Of a stretch of 64,000 nt of DNA, positions 11,339 to 22,725 are shown piece by piece. Below the pieces are notes generated by a model. That model was not told where the DNA came from. It did not search any database and saw only the letters and a list, made by a program, of their open reading frames with translations. How positions within the stretch are numbered: position 1 is the first letter of the stretch; each line of letters begins with the position of its first letter. Origin of the DNA: Euptelea pleiosperma (taxonomy: Eukaryota; Streptophyta; Magnoliopsida; Ranunculales; Eupteleaceae); assembly GCA_035048495.1 (NCBI GenBank), contig CM068553.1, positions 29,784,978 to 29,848,977 on the forward strand. Direction: 5' to 3'. A program made the position numbers and the translations under genes.

Positions 11339-13003
11339 TGAAATTAGGGTTTTTCCGCGTCGTTGGTTACGAAAACCCTTAAGTTCAACAATATTTGTAA
11401 TTTCTTCGAATTGGTTCACTTTATCTGCAAATAAGCAGACTTGCACAGTGGCTCGTGTCAGATATCGTCCGCACTCAGGATTAGTTAGCACGATAAGAAA
11501 CAAGAATAATTAGAAAATGCTCGGAATAAATGGAAGGATGAGAATGGTGGAGGTTGATTTAAAATATGCTTGAGATTGTTGTTAAAACTATTAGAATAGA
11601 AAAAACATAAGAGAAACGAAAATGAAAAACACAATAAATGAAAACAACTTAAACTTGAATTTAAAACTTGTTCATTAAACTAAAAATAAATGCTTACAAT
11701 GCTTGTTCAAATGCTTTACAACGAAAATAACATTAAACCAAATTAATCTAGAAAGCCGTTAAAATATACCCTAGAAAGCATGTAAAGGTAGAGAGGGAAA
11801 GAAGAGAGAGAAAGAAGGTAGGAAGGTTAGAGAAATTAATTAAAGAGAAGCTTACCATTGAAGAGGTAGATGGTGCAACCCCGATTGGATCGACCTCAAT
11901 AGGATTGAGGATTGTAGCCTTTGATTGTGGCGGATGGAATGGGCAGCAAGGAGACGTTGCTATTTGACGCTTTGCACCTCGAGGTAGAGGTGTTAATGGT
12001 GAGCTCGCCGGAGTTGCTCACAGGAGAAGAATGGTGAAGAAAAAGAAGAGAAAGAAAGAAGGAAGAGAAGAAGAGAAGGGGGAGGGAACCAACCCAAGAA
12101 GGAGAGATCGTAGATCTCTTATAGACTTTTTTTTTTCTTTTTGCTTGTTGTAAAAATGATGACTGTTGGATCTAGAGAGATCCAACGGTTGAGAATGGGT
12201 TAGTTAGATGAGAGAGAGAGTGACTAGGATAGAGAGATATGAGGAGAGAAGAATCGGTCAAGTGAGACCAATTCTCTTTTGTTGTTGCAAGTGGGCATGA
12301 GCATGGGTAATGGGCATGGGTCATGGGTCATGGGCATGGGCATGGGTCATGGGTATGGGCATGGGCATGGGTATGGGCATGGGTCATGGTTCATGGGCTT
12401 AGGTCATGGGCCTATGTCATGGGCCAAGATAAATAGACAAAGAGAGAAATAGGAGAGAGGTGAGAGAAAAATATAAAAATAAAAGTATTGGAGGGTCTTG
12501 AACCCTGGTCTTCTTTATTCTCTCTCGTCCGCTCCACCAATAAGTCAAACTTATCATTTGATGTCAATTGGTGTGGCCTTTAACACCTAAGTCATTCTTT
12601 TGGTCTCCAGCTATTCTCTCTCTTAGTCCTTGTTCGACTTTACGATCCTTTAGCTTTGCCCGTATATGTCTTCTATCTTTTTATCCTAGTCTGTTGGCTC
12701 TTTAAGCTTTGATAGAAGTCTTCTGTGGTTGATCGTGGGCCCGCCAGTCCTCGAGAATTGCCCGATAGGGTCTCCTACAAGTGAAAAAGCACGTAATGAG
12801 ATTCAACTAAAACGGCTTGATACTGGACTATCCGAAATGCATATATTTTATGCAAATAGTCGATTTTCGTCTAAAGAATGCGTTCTACACAATGAAAGAA
12901 ACTCTTATATGGAAAAGTCGACAAAAAGACAAGTTTTACGTAAGAGAATGCGACATCGCTATAAGGATAATGGCTTAAAATAAGCACTTTTGAGCGAATA
13001 TCA
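11339..13003 (-). repeat. 3' LTR of the non-autonomous gypsy element (short type)
   Basis: 1665 bp, TGATATTCGC at its 5' end (13003, minus strand). It is nearly the same as 20622-22252 by eye, including the CATGGG hexamer tract and the conserved end block. A purine-rich TTGGGGATTG stands just upstream on the minus strand (13004-13014), as a polypurine tract should. A minus-strand TATA-like CTATAAGAG lies near 12115-12123. Confidence 0.88.
12294..12425 (+). repeat. CATGGG hexanucleotide repeat, 3' LTR copy
   Basis: Tandem ATGGGC/CATGGG units with interspersed GTCATGG variants. The orthologous tract in the other LTR is 21556-21670 and differs in unit number. Confidence 0.9.
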
Positions 13004-13303
13004 CAATCCCCAACTAGCATATTGCCAATCCTTGGCAATTATTGCGAAATAAGTGAGCGAAAGAGGGCTAGGCATAACATGCTAGAAAACTTATTTGGAT
13101 TACTCAGAAAAAACTCCATTTTGTCAGATTATTTTAAGGATGCAAGAAATCATTCACAAATTAGAACTAATCAGCAAAATGCAACACTTCTACAAATGGA
13201 CCTTCAAACAAAAGATTACTCAGACTCAGTGTGTGTGTGTATTCAACATCATCCTTATTTGGCAGTAGAGATATCTAGATCTCCTTAGAGACTCTATGCC
13301 TCG
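13004..13303 (-). other. 3' internal end of the non-autonomous gypsy element
   Basis: This holds the polypurine tract next to the 3' LTR and then about 280 bp without a recognisable gene. The plus-strand frame at 13022-13288 has no family resemblance and is treated as chance. Confidence 0.5.
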
Positions 13304-13308
13304 ACCTC
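13304..13308. repeat. Target-site duplication ACCTC, left copy
   Basis: ACCTC at 13304-13308 is repeated at 15896-15900, directly flanking the nested solo LTR. Confidence 0.9.
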
Positions 13309-15895
13309 TGAAAATAGGATTTTTCCGCGTCGTTGGTAACGGAAACCCTAATCTCAACACATTTTTAATTTATCCGAGACATTTAACCTGTAAAATGAGC
13401 AATTTTGCACAGTGGCTCGTGTCGGATGTCGATCCGCACTCGGGATTAATCAGATTAGAGCAATAAGGAACATAAAATAACAGAATTTTGTCAAACTCGA
13501 ATCAAAATAAACTTTATTTCTTGAATTCAACTGTAACTTACAATTAAAACATGAGATAATTAATCTATAAAACAATAAACCTAAATTAAGTAGAGAGAGA
13601 AGATAGATGGCCTAGAGAGAGAAATAGAAATTAGAGAGAAAATAAGGAAGAAAAAGATAAAGAGGAGAAGAGAGAGAAAGTAGAGAGAGAAAAATGGAAG
13701 AAACTAGGGAGAGAGAGCTAGAGAAAGAAACTAGAGAGGATGGAAGAAAAGAGAAAGTGAAGAAACTTACCACTTACCGGAGAGATCGCATCGGCCTAGA
13801 TCGCACGGTCTAGGTGAAGGTGGTTTAGGACATGATGGAGCTGAAGATACCCCTTTTTTTTTTTGGAGTGGTTGGGTCGTCGGCCAAGGAGAGAGTCCAA
13901 GGAGCATCTATGGTGAGGACCTTGGTGCATGGAAGTCGGGGTGGTCTTCTTGAACGGTGCACACGTAGGAAGCGATACACCCCACTAGTTGAGGCACCAC
14001 GTGGTGGTTGGCCAAGAGGAGATCTACCTCTTGAGTTGGAAGGACAGTCCGTGAATGGGAAGAGAAGGCAGTGACGGTGCATCAGAGGAGGAGGAGGAGA
14101 TCAGGCAGTAGAGAGGAGAGGAATCAGCAGGCGGTGCATATGCTGCAAGGTGGTGATGCGTGAGGAGCTCGCGGTTGAGGAGGTGAGAGATCGCCGGAAG
14201 TTGAAGCAACCGAACTTGCTGGTTCATTTTCAGGTGAAGGAGCAGCCATTCTTCAATGGAGGATGAAGCATGAAGATGTCAATGGTGGAGGCGCTGTTGC
14301 AGGTGGGCTGAGGAGGGCGGTTCGTGACGTGGTGGCCGGAGTTGCAGGCTGCAACTCCGGTAAGAAAACGCAACAAGAAGATGTGTGGCCCGTGGCAGCA
14401 AGCTCTGCTGCGCATAGGCGGAGGGGGGGAAGTTTTAGATGAAGGAGAAGAAGAAGGAGACAACAGCAAGAGGCGGAAGCAGACACGGTCGGAGTTCTGC
14501 AACTCCGGCCGGTAGATGAAGGTGAAGAAGACGGTGGTGGGTTTTAGGAGCTGCAGGCCGTTGCAGGCCGTTGTAGGCCAGACCAGTAGCGTGGGTGGCC
14601 ACTAAAGTGGCTGAACTGAGCAGGATGTGAGTGGTAACGAGTTGGACACCTGCTGGCCGGAGTTGCAAACCTGCAACTCCGGCGAAAGAAGATAGAGAAG
14701 AAGAAGAAAGAAGAAAAAAGAAAAGAAGAAGAAGAGGAGGAAAGAAGGAGAGAATGAAGGGGAGAACGTGGGGAAGGATTTTGGGGAAGGAGAGGAGAAG
14801 AAAAGAGGGGGATTAGGGTTCGAACGAACCCTTCTCCTTCCTCTTATAAAGCTCCCTATTTCCTTTAATGGAAATAGGGTATTTTTTAAATAAAAAAAAT
14901 ATTTTTAATTTTTTTTTTTTAAGTAAAATGCTACTTTTTCTTGGGGAATGTCCCCATTTAGTGGACCCCCCATTTTTTTAAAATTTAATTAAAATTCTTT
15001 GAAAATTCACGGGGTCCACTAACTGGTCGGACAGCGGGTCGATGATGATGGGCCCGGCTACTGGCCCACATGGATTGATGATGTCCATCGTCTCACAAGA
15101 TGATGTGACAGATAGTCTGATGGCGATCGGATGGATGGTGACTTGATTGGGACCCAGATTGGTAAATCGACGGATCTAGAGAGATCCAACGGTCCGATTG
15201 AAGATCCAATGGTCCGAAGGAAGATCCAACGGTCAGAAAGCTAAGGGAGATGAGATAGAGCCGAAGGACAGGAATTTTGGGGTTAGGTCAGTAGATTCGA
15301 GGACCGAGAGATGAAGAGAGAGAGAGAATAAGGAGAGATGAGAGAGAAAGTATCAGAAAATGGAGATAAAAGTATTGACAGAGGGTCTGGAACCCTGGTC
15401 TTCACTGTGACCATCCTCACGCTTCTCCAGTAGAGTAGACTATCATTCTTTGCTGACTCACGTGGCTTTAAACGCTTTAGTCCGTCTCTTGGTCATTGGC
15501 TCTCCTGTTCTTTTCGTTCTTTGGGCCGACTTTTTGGTCATCCTATTCAGCCCATAGTTGGCCCATATCTTTTAGTCATAGCAAGTGGGCTCTTTAAGCT
15601 TTGATAATGGGCTTTCCTGATTGATGTGGGCTCGCAAGTCTCGAGAATTGTCCCATCCGGGTTTCCTGCGACAAAAGAAGCGCGTAATGAGACTTTATCA
15701 AAACGACTCAATGTCTAGACTTCCAAAAATGTGTTTAATGCATGCAAATATACCATTTCGTCCAGAAAAGTGTGTTCTACGCAACAAAAGAGACTCTTAC
15801 GTAGAAAAGTAGATAAATAGAGCATTTTAACGTAGGAGAATGCAATAACGCTAAAAGGATAATTGCTTAAAATAAGCACTTTTGAGCGAATATCA
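13309..15895 (-). mobile_element. Second solo LTR of the gypsy family (long type), nested
   Basis: 2587 bp with exact TSD ACCTC, inserted inside the internal region of the element at 11339-22252. It is clearly the same long-type LTR as 1676-4330, including the GC-rich block, the 'ggatctagagagatccaacgg' block and the conserved terminal 200 bp. A minus-strand TATA-like CTTTATAAGAGG is at 14842-14853. GC-rich frames inside (13825-14816) are LTR sequence, not genes. Confidence 0.9.
14336..14683. repeat. Cluster of CCGGAGTTGCA hairpins in the LTR leader
   Basis: 14336-14360 is a perfect inverted repeat with 12-bp arms (CCGGAGTTGCAG / CTGCAACTCCGG) and a 1-nt loop. 14656-14683 repeats it with a small loop (GCCGGAGTTGCA / TGCAACTCCGGC), and 14490-14508 is a shorter version. 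The other long LTR has a related one at 3090-3116. They lie downstream of the minus-strand TATA, so they would be in the transcript. Confidence 0.8.
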
Positions 15896-15900
15896 ACCTC

Positions 15901-17932
15901 AATCCTCACTTATTTACCACTCAGAAGTAAATCACTCAGAAATGGTTTTATATTTTTCTCTCAAATTATATGTGAGGAGATGAATATAAAAACTGGCAAA
16001 CGTCTCACATATATAGTTCTTGAATCGAGGGTATAAGAAGATTTTAGAAGATCTCATGATTGGAATGTCATATCACTTAAGAACGTCGGATCAAACTCTA
16101 TAATTTCTCTTTTTTCCATTCTCCACACTTGAGGATGGTACAAATCTAGAATCAAATGGGACTTGCATAGGTTGTATTGAGGCTTAGGATAGGTTCAGAA
16201 AAGAAGGATATTCTGGTACTCAAAAATTCTAAGAGGGTATTTCATTATTCTTTGCAACTTTTCCTAGGGGTAATATTTTCTTGACTTTTCTTCTTTTTCT
16301 TTTTCCAATTTTTGTCTTTTTGGCTATTCTTCAACCTTTCCTTCTTCTTTTTCTGATCATGTTTCTTTTTAGCTCGAACCATTTGTTTTCTTTTTATTTT
16401 GTTTTCTTTTTATTGGTTTCTATCTTTTCATGATCATACCAAATACTCTTTGATCCCTCTCAGAAGTAGGTTATCGTATTGAACTCTTTTTTGGGATTGA
16501 GTTTTTAGTTGATGGGTTAACAAGAAAAGGTTTTCATCAACAGGCTCAAATGGTTTCTAACGATATAGATGTTAGGGAAGCTAAAAAGTCTGATTGGCTA
16601 AAAAGATGGCATATATCATTTTCTAGGGTTTGTACTTTCATCTTCGATGTCTCGAATGGATATAGAGAAGGTTCTTTATGTAATAATCTGAATTTGATGT
16701 TGTTCTGAGTTCCATGACCAAAGCAAAGGTTAATGAGACCGCTCAATGGCAATATTAGGGGACTTGAAGAATTGTGAGTCATCTTGTGACTCAGAATAAT
16801 TTAAAACCCTCAGAAATAATGAAAAACTCAAAAGCTCACTGGGTTAGGTCTCCACACTTGTTCTTCTTGGATCTCTGGATAATCTAAACTTCGGATAATT
16901 CTAACGTTGATATGTGAACATTTTTTTTTTTTTGCTGAATCTGAGTTTTCAAAGATTTTTCAATCCACTGTAGTAATGTTTGCTTTCAAACTGAATGAAG
17001 AGCTAGTAAGTGTTTTTTTTTCAAAACAGACATCATTTTCAATAAATAGACTTTACGAAAACTTTTTACTCATCAAGTCAGGGCATTTTCGAAAATCACA
17101 TGAAATCACACCCAAAAATACAAGGTTTCTCTCTCTTTTTTTTTTTTATTATTTTTTTTTATCAAAATAAAAACATGAGTTTTGGTAAAAACCCACCCCC
17201 AACGAAAATATAGCACCGTCCTCGGTGCTCATGACCGGGACAAAAGATGATGAAAAATTGGTAATGATGATGCAAAGGTTCAAGGAGGATATTACCAAGT
17301 CGGCATAAACTTGACAGTGTGTGGTACCTGATGATCTGAAGAATAAATGTACCTGCATGTCTAGAAATATACAATAATAACAAATATAGAGACTCATGTA
17401 CTCTAGGAATACTGGAATTGCCTTTCCGAAAGCGCTAAGTTTTATGTCTTCAGCTAGACATGACGGGGGTATATCAAGTACCCCTAGCCAGGTTAAAACT
17501 CAAGGAGACTGAGTGAATCTACAGTCTTCTAAGGTGGAACAACGACTGTTATCCTATCCCTTGTCTAGGTATACCTGTGTAGAACAGGTCTCTCTCAGTG
17601 TAGACTGAGAGAAGGACAGTAAGTGCTCTAAGCAGCCCTACAAAAGCATGTAGTTCAGTAGGGAGGAATTGAAGCTTCTCAGTAAAAATTGAGAGGATAG
17701 GAGTAGTGGGTTCTTTGACCATGATTAGCAGAGCCGTAAACTCATTGAGTTTAGCGGGAATGTATCTGAATAAAGCAAACTCCTGCAGAATAGTAATATC
17801 ATAATTGTCTGACTCCGAGACGAAGTCAGGCGCAAAGTGTTCTTAACACTGGGAGAGTTTTTCCTCGGGAGAGTCCTGAACAAGACTCTTTACGGCATAT
17901 GGTGTATCGACAATATCGACGTATGTTGGTTG
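15901..17932 (-). other. Internal region downstream of the gag-like ORF, non-coding
   Basis: T-rich on the plus strand (purine-rich on the element's own strand, especially 16250-16440 and 17125-17160), with no long frame. Positions about 16370-17830 recur in inverted orientation at 62545-64000, so this is a conserved part of the family rather than host DNA. Confidence 0.7.
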
Positions 17933-19078
17933 TTAAAAAATGGTAACCTCTGCTTTGAGGTTGTAAAATACCGTCGACATGTTATCGTCCCCACTCCCGA
18001 TGTGTGCATCAAGGATGGTGAGGAACAGTGGGGCCAGAACAACTGGGACCGCACTATCTAGACAGTGCTCAGTGTCTAGACTGTCTACTTCAAGTGCAAA
18101 CAATGAAGCATCAGAAGTAGATGATTCCTCTAAGCTAAGTTCAGAAGTCGGTGCTTCGAAGGTCACCGAAGATGGAGACTCTGGCTCATCAATATTGTAG
18201 TCCGATCCTTTATTTGTAGCATCCTCAATTTCCTCTTGTAAAGTCTGGTACTTGGTCCAACTGTGCGACTCCTCATTATAGACTGTGTCCATGGTATTAT
18301 CCTCTAGATAAGCCATAGGTTGGCTATTGAAGTTGACTTCCTCTCTTTCAGATTCTAACTCACCTAGACGGTGTTCCAAGCTCTCCATGGAGTGCTGTTG
18401 TTGGATAATGTATTGCGAGAGGAGTTCTTCTAGACTAGGTTTAGTAGCAGACTGTGGTGGTTTAGCTAAAGGAAGCTGAGGTGCCAACTCTTGAATGTAG
18501 TCTGACTGAGTATGAAAGTTATATGATGGATGTGAGTCTGGGACTATCTGCTGACTCTGAAAATCCTGCGGGGTCCATTGTTGACCAAAATATTCAGTCT
18601 GTGAATCTGGCTGGTACTGCGACTGCGAGTACTGGCCATCATATTGTCCACAGGGTTGGTGAAACCCGGAATGATACATATCCTGTTGCAGATTCTACTG
18701 GGGAAAAGACTGTTGTTCCCATCCAAAGTTATCGTGACTTCTATTGTCCAGATAATACGTGTTATTGTAAAAGGTCTGCAGCGGAGGTTCAAATTTATTA
18801 AAATTACAGACCTCTTCTTGGACATGAGGGAAATATCCCACAGATGTGGAGTGATAAACATGCTTCTGGACCGCAACATCAAGGGCGAAAATTGATTTTG
18901 TCAAATCTATAAGTAGGGATTTTAGCACTGGATCGCCCTGTGCTTCATGTCCCATCGAACTCTGTGAGACTAGAGTGTCATGACGACACTTAGGATTGGT
19001 ATACCATTGCTCGGAGTTATCGCCTAGATCTTCAAAGAAATTGTTGTAGGTCTCGAATAGAGGCCGTTCAGCAGCCAT
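17933..19078 (-). pseudogene. Gag-tail-like ORF of the non-autonomous gypsy element, one in-frame stop
   Basis: One frame of 382 codons starts MAAERPLFETYNNFFEDLG at 19078 and runs to 17933. It is broken by a single TAG at 18695-18697 (FPQ*NLQQD). The first third has no recognised domain. Then comes a Gln/Tyr-rich stretch (QYDGQYSQSQYQPD), followed by a segment SLEELLSQYIIQQQ...LEHRLGELE. That segment resembles the coiled-coil region of Athila-type gag proteins (SLEDMM...LEVQVGQLA). The end is acidic and Ser-rich (ESPSSVTFEAPTSELSLEES). No zinc knuckle or enzyme motif is present. Likely role is RNA binding or particle assembly; this is inference from position and composition. It is the only protein the element could make. 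Confidence 0.6.
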
Positions 19079-20601
19079 CAGAGAGATGTGAGTCTCTCAG
19101 AGGAGGGAGATAGATTAGGTGAAAGAGATCAGTGCGGTAGACTGACTCTCAAATCGAATCAGTCTCGGGTTGGATAAAATCCAAACGGGCATATGCTTGT
19201 AAAAACAAGTCCTAGAGTCGGTAAAAAATATGAGGACTACAAAACCGAATGAGCGTAGATGATGTACACAGAGCAACAGATAATCCTATTTCTAAACAAT
19301 TAGGATAGTATTATGAATTATCTTGTTTAGTATAGGGATAGTGTAGATTATGACAGTGGGCGGACCATTGGTTTATCTTTAAATACCCGCCGGACTAACT
19401 TTTCACTCTGTAGGTTCTCACAAGGATACACTCTTCAAAGCAAATCTGCTAGTACTAACTCAAGTTGACTGCAAGATAATCCAAAGCCTAGACAGACGTG
19501 CGGCACATCGGCTGACTTAAGTACACCCTAGACTAACCGGATTTGTCAAGCGTGAAGATGAGTTTTCCCAGAAGAGGAGCTAGGGTTGGTTCGTGTTCCT
19601 AATCCGACACTAGCTAATCCGACAGATAATCAAGGAGGCCACTTACGAGCTCGGTATACTTGAGTAGTAGGGACCTATGGGTGTCTTAGATAACAGGGAC
19701 CCGCACTCATGGACTTAATCGACTTGATCTTTGAAGGGGTCGCTTTATGTGGAGATTTTCTCGAACACCGATCTAATTGAGCTCTACTTCTTGATTGATT
19801 TTAATTTTTTTGGCTGTGATTGCACAAAAGCTGGAATGACGAGGTGAGTGATGAAATCCCACCAGTTTTAAGTTAGAGCTGGGTTTGCTCTTATGTATTT
19901 TATTATGGCCAAACCAAGCAATTCCGATAAGTTTTGCAAAAGCAAATAAACAATCGACCCAGTGTTTGCACAATGATCACGATCGCACTCAAGGCGAGGT
20001 GTAGAAGCTTACCTGCCCGTTGGCTACGCACGAGGTCTCCTCCGTGAGATAGGGAGGGGTATCCAAATGGGCTTGGGCCCGACTCCACCTCTTTGAGCTT
20101 TCGCTCCCTACTCACTGGTAAACGCAATCCGCAATCACGTTAGTCCACAATGGTCTATGGTATGGAATTAGAAGATATACCGCCTTTGGGGTTTCAAGAA
20201 ACACGCATTTATTTAGGTCAAGTATTGTGAATTAGTTCCAATTAGGGTTTGAAATTCAACTTTAGCTATTCCCGAATTAGGACTCGAAAATATCTACTTT
20301 TGAATTACTCGGAGTTGGAAATCTTCCAAATTGAATCAAATAACTAATGGTGATCTAATTAGAAATAGCAGAATTGAAATCTGACCATAATATTTTTGGT
20401 ATTTTTAATTAGTTAATTATCTAGCAGTTATTCTAAAAGGAGAGAAAATGAATTCTTAAATTATTAGCACTCGGCCGTCCGAGGCATTAAAATAATAAGT
20501 GGAAAATGTAAAATTAAAGTGAAAAGTTTCCGATCTGGATCGGATCTTGAAGATTAAGTAGCTTTCCGAATTCCTGTTTGTCTTTTTGCAATCTCGTCAA
20601 T
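19079..20601 (-). other. Untranslated leader of the non-autonomous gypsy element
   Basis: About 1.5 kb lies between the PBS and the start of the gag-like ORF. It has no long frame, and the short frames near 19773-20127 look random. Leaders of this length are common in large non-autonomous gypsy elements. Confidence 0.6.
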
Positions 20602-20619
20602 CGAGCGGCAACGGCGCCA
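20602..20619 (-). other. Primer-binding site of the non-autonomous gypsy element
   Basis: On the minus strand TGGCGCCGTTGCCGCTCG follows the LTR end CA by two bases. It matches the 3' end of plant tRNA-Asp over its first 14 bases or so, which is the usual Athila/Tat primer. Confidence 0.85.
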
Positions 20620-20621
20620 TT

Positions 20622-22252
20622 TGAAATTAAGGTTTTTCCACGTCGTTGGTTACGGAAACCCTAAAGTTCAACAATATTTGTAATTTCTCCGAATTAGTTC
20701 ACTTTATCTGCAAATAAGCAGACTTGCACAGTGGCTCGTGTCGGATATCGTCCGCACTCGGGATTAGTTAGCACAATAAGAAACAAGAATAATCCAAAAA
20801 TGCTCAGAATAAATGGAAGGGTGAGAATGGTGGAGGTTGATTTAAATATGCTTGAGATTGTTGTTAAAACTATTAGAATAAAAAAGCATAAGAGAAACGA
20901 AAATAAAAACACAATAAATGAAAATAACTTAAACTTGAATTTAAAACTTGTTCATTAAACTAAAAATAAATACTTACAATGCTTGTTCAAATGCTTTACA
21001 ACGAAAATAACATTAAACCAAATTAATCTAGAAAGTCATTAAATTATTTTCCTAGAAAGCATGTAAAGGTAGAGAGGGAAAGAAGAGAGAGAAAGAAGGT
21101 AGGAAGGTTAGAGAAATGAATTAAAGAGAAGCTTACTATTGAAGAGGTAGATGGTGCAACTCCGATTGGATCGACCTCAATAGGATTGAGGATTGTAGCC
21201 TTTGATTGTGGCAGATGGAATGGGCAGCAAGGAGACGTTGCTATTTGACACTTTGCACCTCGAGGTGGAGGCATTAATGGTGAGCTCGCTGGAGAAGAAG
21301 GGTGAAGAAGAAGAAGAGAAAGAAAGAAGGAAGAGAAGAAGAGAAGGGGGAGGGAACCAACCCAAGAAGGAGAGATAGTAGATCTCTTATAGACTTTTTT
21401 TTTTCTTTTTGTCTATTGTAAAAATGATGACTGTTGGATCTAGAGAGATCCAACGGTTGGGAATGGGTTAGTTAGATGAGAGAGATAGTGACTAGGATAG
21501 AGAGATATGGAGGAGAGAAGAATCGGTCAAGTGAGACCAATTCTCTCTTGTTGTTGCAAATGGGCATGAGCATGGGTAATGGGCATGGGCATGGGCATGG
21601 GTATGGGTATGGGCATGGGCATGGGCATGGGTCATGGGTCATGGGCTTAGGTCATGGGCCTATGTCATGGGCCAAGATAGATAGATAAAGAGAGAAATAG
21701 GAGAGAGGTGAGAGAAAAATATAAAAATAAAAGCATTGGAGGGTTTTAAACCCTGGTCTTCTTTATTCTCTCTCGTCCGCTCCACCAATAAGTCAAACTT
21801 ATCCTTTGATGTCAATTAGTGTGGCCTTTAACACCTAAGTCCTTCTCTTGGTCTCCAGCTATTCTCTCTCTTAGTCCTTGTTCTGACTCTACGATCCTTT
21901 AGCTTTGCCCGTATATGTCTTCTATCTTTTTATCCTAGCCTGTTGGCTCTTTAAGCTTTGATAGAAGTCTTCTGTGATTGATCGTGGGCCCACCAGTCCT
22001 CGAGAATCGCCCGATAGGGTCTCCTACAAGTGAAAAAGCACGTAATGAGATTCAACTAAAACGACTTGATACTGGACTATCCGAAATGCGTATATTTCAT
22101 GCAAATAGTCGATTTTCGTCTAAAGAATGCGTTCTACACAATGGAAGAAACTCTTATATGGAAAAGTCGACAAAAAGACAAGTTTTACGTAGGAGAATGC
22201 GATATCGCTATAAGGATAATGGCTTAAAATAAGCACTTTTGAGCGAATATCA
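20622..22252 (-). repeat. 5' LTR of the non-autonomous gypsy element (short type)
   Basis: 1631 bp. On the minus strand it starts TGATATTCGCTC (22252) and ends in CA at 20622, next to the PBS. It pairs with 11339-13003. The conserved block near the start (22000-22250) is shared with every LTR of the family in this window. Confidence 0.9.
21556..21670 (+). repeat. CATGGG hexanucleotide repeat, 5' LTR copy
   Basis: Counterpart of 12294-12425. It creates a spurious Gly-His repeat frame (GHGHGHGYGYGHGHG). Confidence 0.9.
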
Positions 22253-22725
22253 AGCTTCTTGGCTGGAAGGACGCGCGTGGATTCGTAGTGTTGATTCAGA
22301 GGACATGGACGCATCGGCAGTAAGCCTTGGCTAAGGTTGGAAGCTGTATTTGCAATAGTGCTACGTAGGTAACCTTTGTTTCGTTTAACTTTTCAGTTAG
22401 TGATACTTTCCGTCTAGACGTGGTCCTGTGGTTTTTCCTTGGCTAAGGTTTCCACGTAAAAATCTCTTATTTTGTGTGATTGTTTATTTGTATTCTATTA
22501 TGTATATTGATTAGACCAAACGGCGAAAAGAAAATATACCACGAAGGTATATTCAATTTGAGTCGGTTGTGATAATCCTTTATCAAACAACTAAGGCATG
22601 CGATTTTCTCACCTACCAAAGACCAATAAAACTGTTTAGGTTTAATTAAATTTAGATACCTAATCAATCTCCCCTTTCTAGGTATATTGGATTAAAGAGA
22701 ACGGACCGGTGGTTATTTCACTTGA

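Larger units (their letters stand above)
11339..22252 (-). mobile_element. Full-length non-autonomous Ty3/gypsy element (large, no pol)
   Basis: Minus-strand element with the 5' LTR at 20622-22252, PBS at 20602-20619, internal region 13004-20621 and the 3' LTR at 11339-13003. The TSD is AGCTT. The PBS resembles the tRNA-Asp type used by Athila/Tat elements. After removal of the nested solo LTR (13309-15895) the internal region is about 5 kb. Its only sizeable frame is a Gln/Tyr-rich, acidic gag-tail-like ORF. No protease, RT, RNase H or integrase is visible, so mobility would have to depend on an autonomous relative. Confidence 0.88.
503..22720 (+). mobile_element. Nested Ty1/copia LTR retrotransposon, SIRE-like, decayed
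   Basis: Full-length copia element with TG...CA LTRs, a PBS (TGGTATCAGAGC, 4803), a polypurine tract before the 3' LTR (10081-10095) and TSD CTTGA. The internal region 4801-10095 encodes remnants of gag, protease, integrase, RT and RNase H in the copia order. Both LTRs were later interrupted by gypsy-family DNA, which inflates the span. Without insertions the element is about 8.6 kb with LTRs of 1.64-1.71 kb. Lineage is inferred from long LTRs, the GCCAAAGGGGGAGAT tract and RT/RNase H motifs ([26 protein letters not shown]). Multiple stops and a gag deletion make it non-functional. Confidence 0.9.
10096..22720 (+). repeat. 3' LTR of the copia element, interrupted by a full gypsy element
   Basis: LTR sequence runs 10096-11338 and resumes at 22258-22720, ending GGTTATTTCA before the TSD CTTGA. 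The gap is filled by the 10.9 kb non-autonomous gypsy element and its AGCTT duplication. The net LTR is about 1.7 kb. Confidence 0.9.

Noticed and set aside
12729..12983. 84-codon frame conserved at 21978-22232 (MIVGPPVLENCPIG...)
   Set aside because: Conservation is explained by the two LTRs of one element. The other LTR copies (about 4070-4255, 15621-15812) break the frame, so it is the U3 end, not a gene.
13825..14816. GC-rich frames in the nested solo LTR
   Set aside because: Same reason as at 2435-3240; frames on both strands overlap and none is shared between the LTR copies.
21476..21688. Gly-His repeat protein frame
   Set aside because: Direct product of the CATGGG microsatellite.
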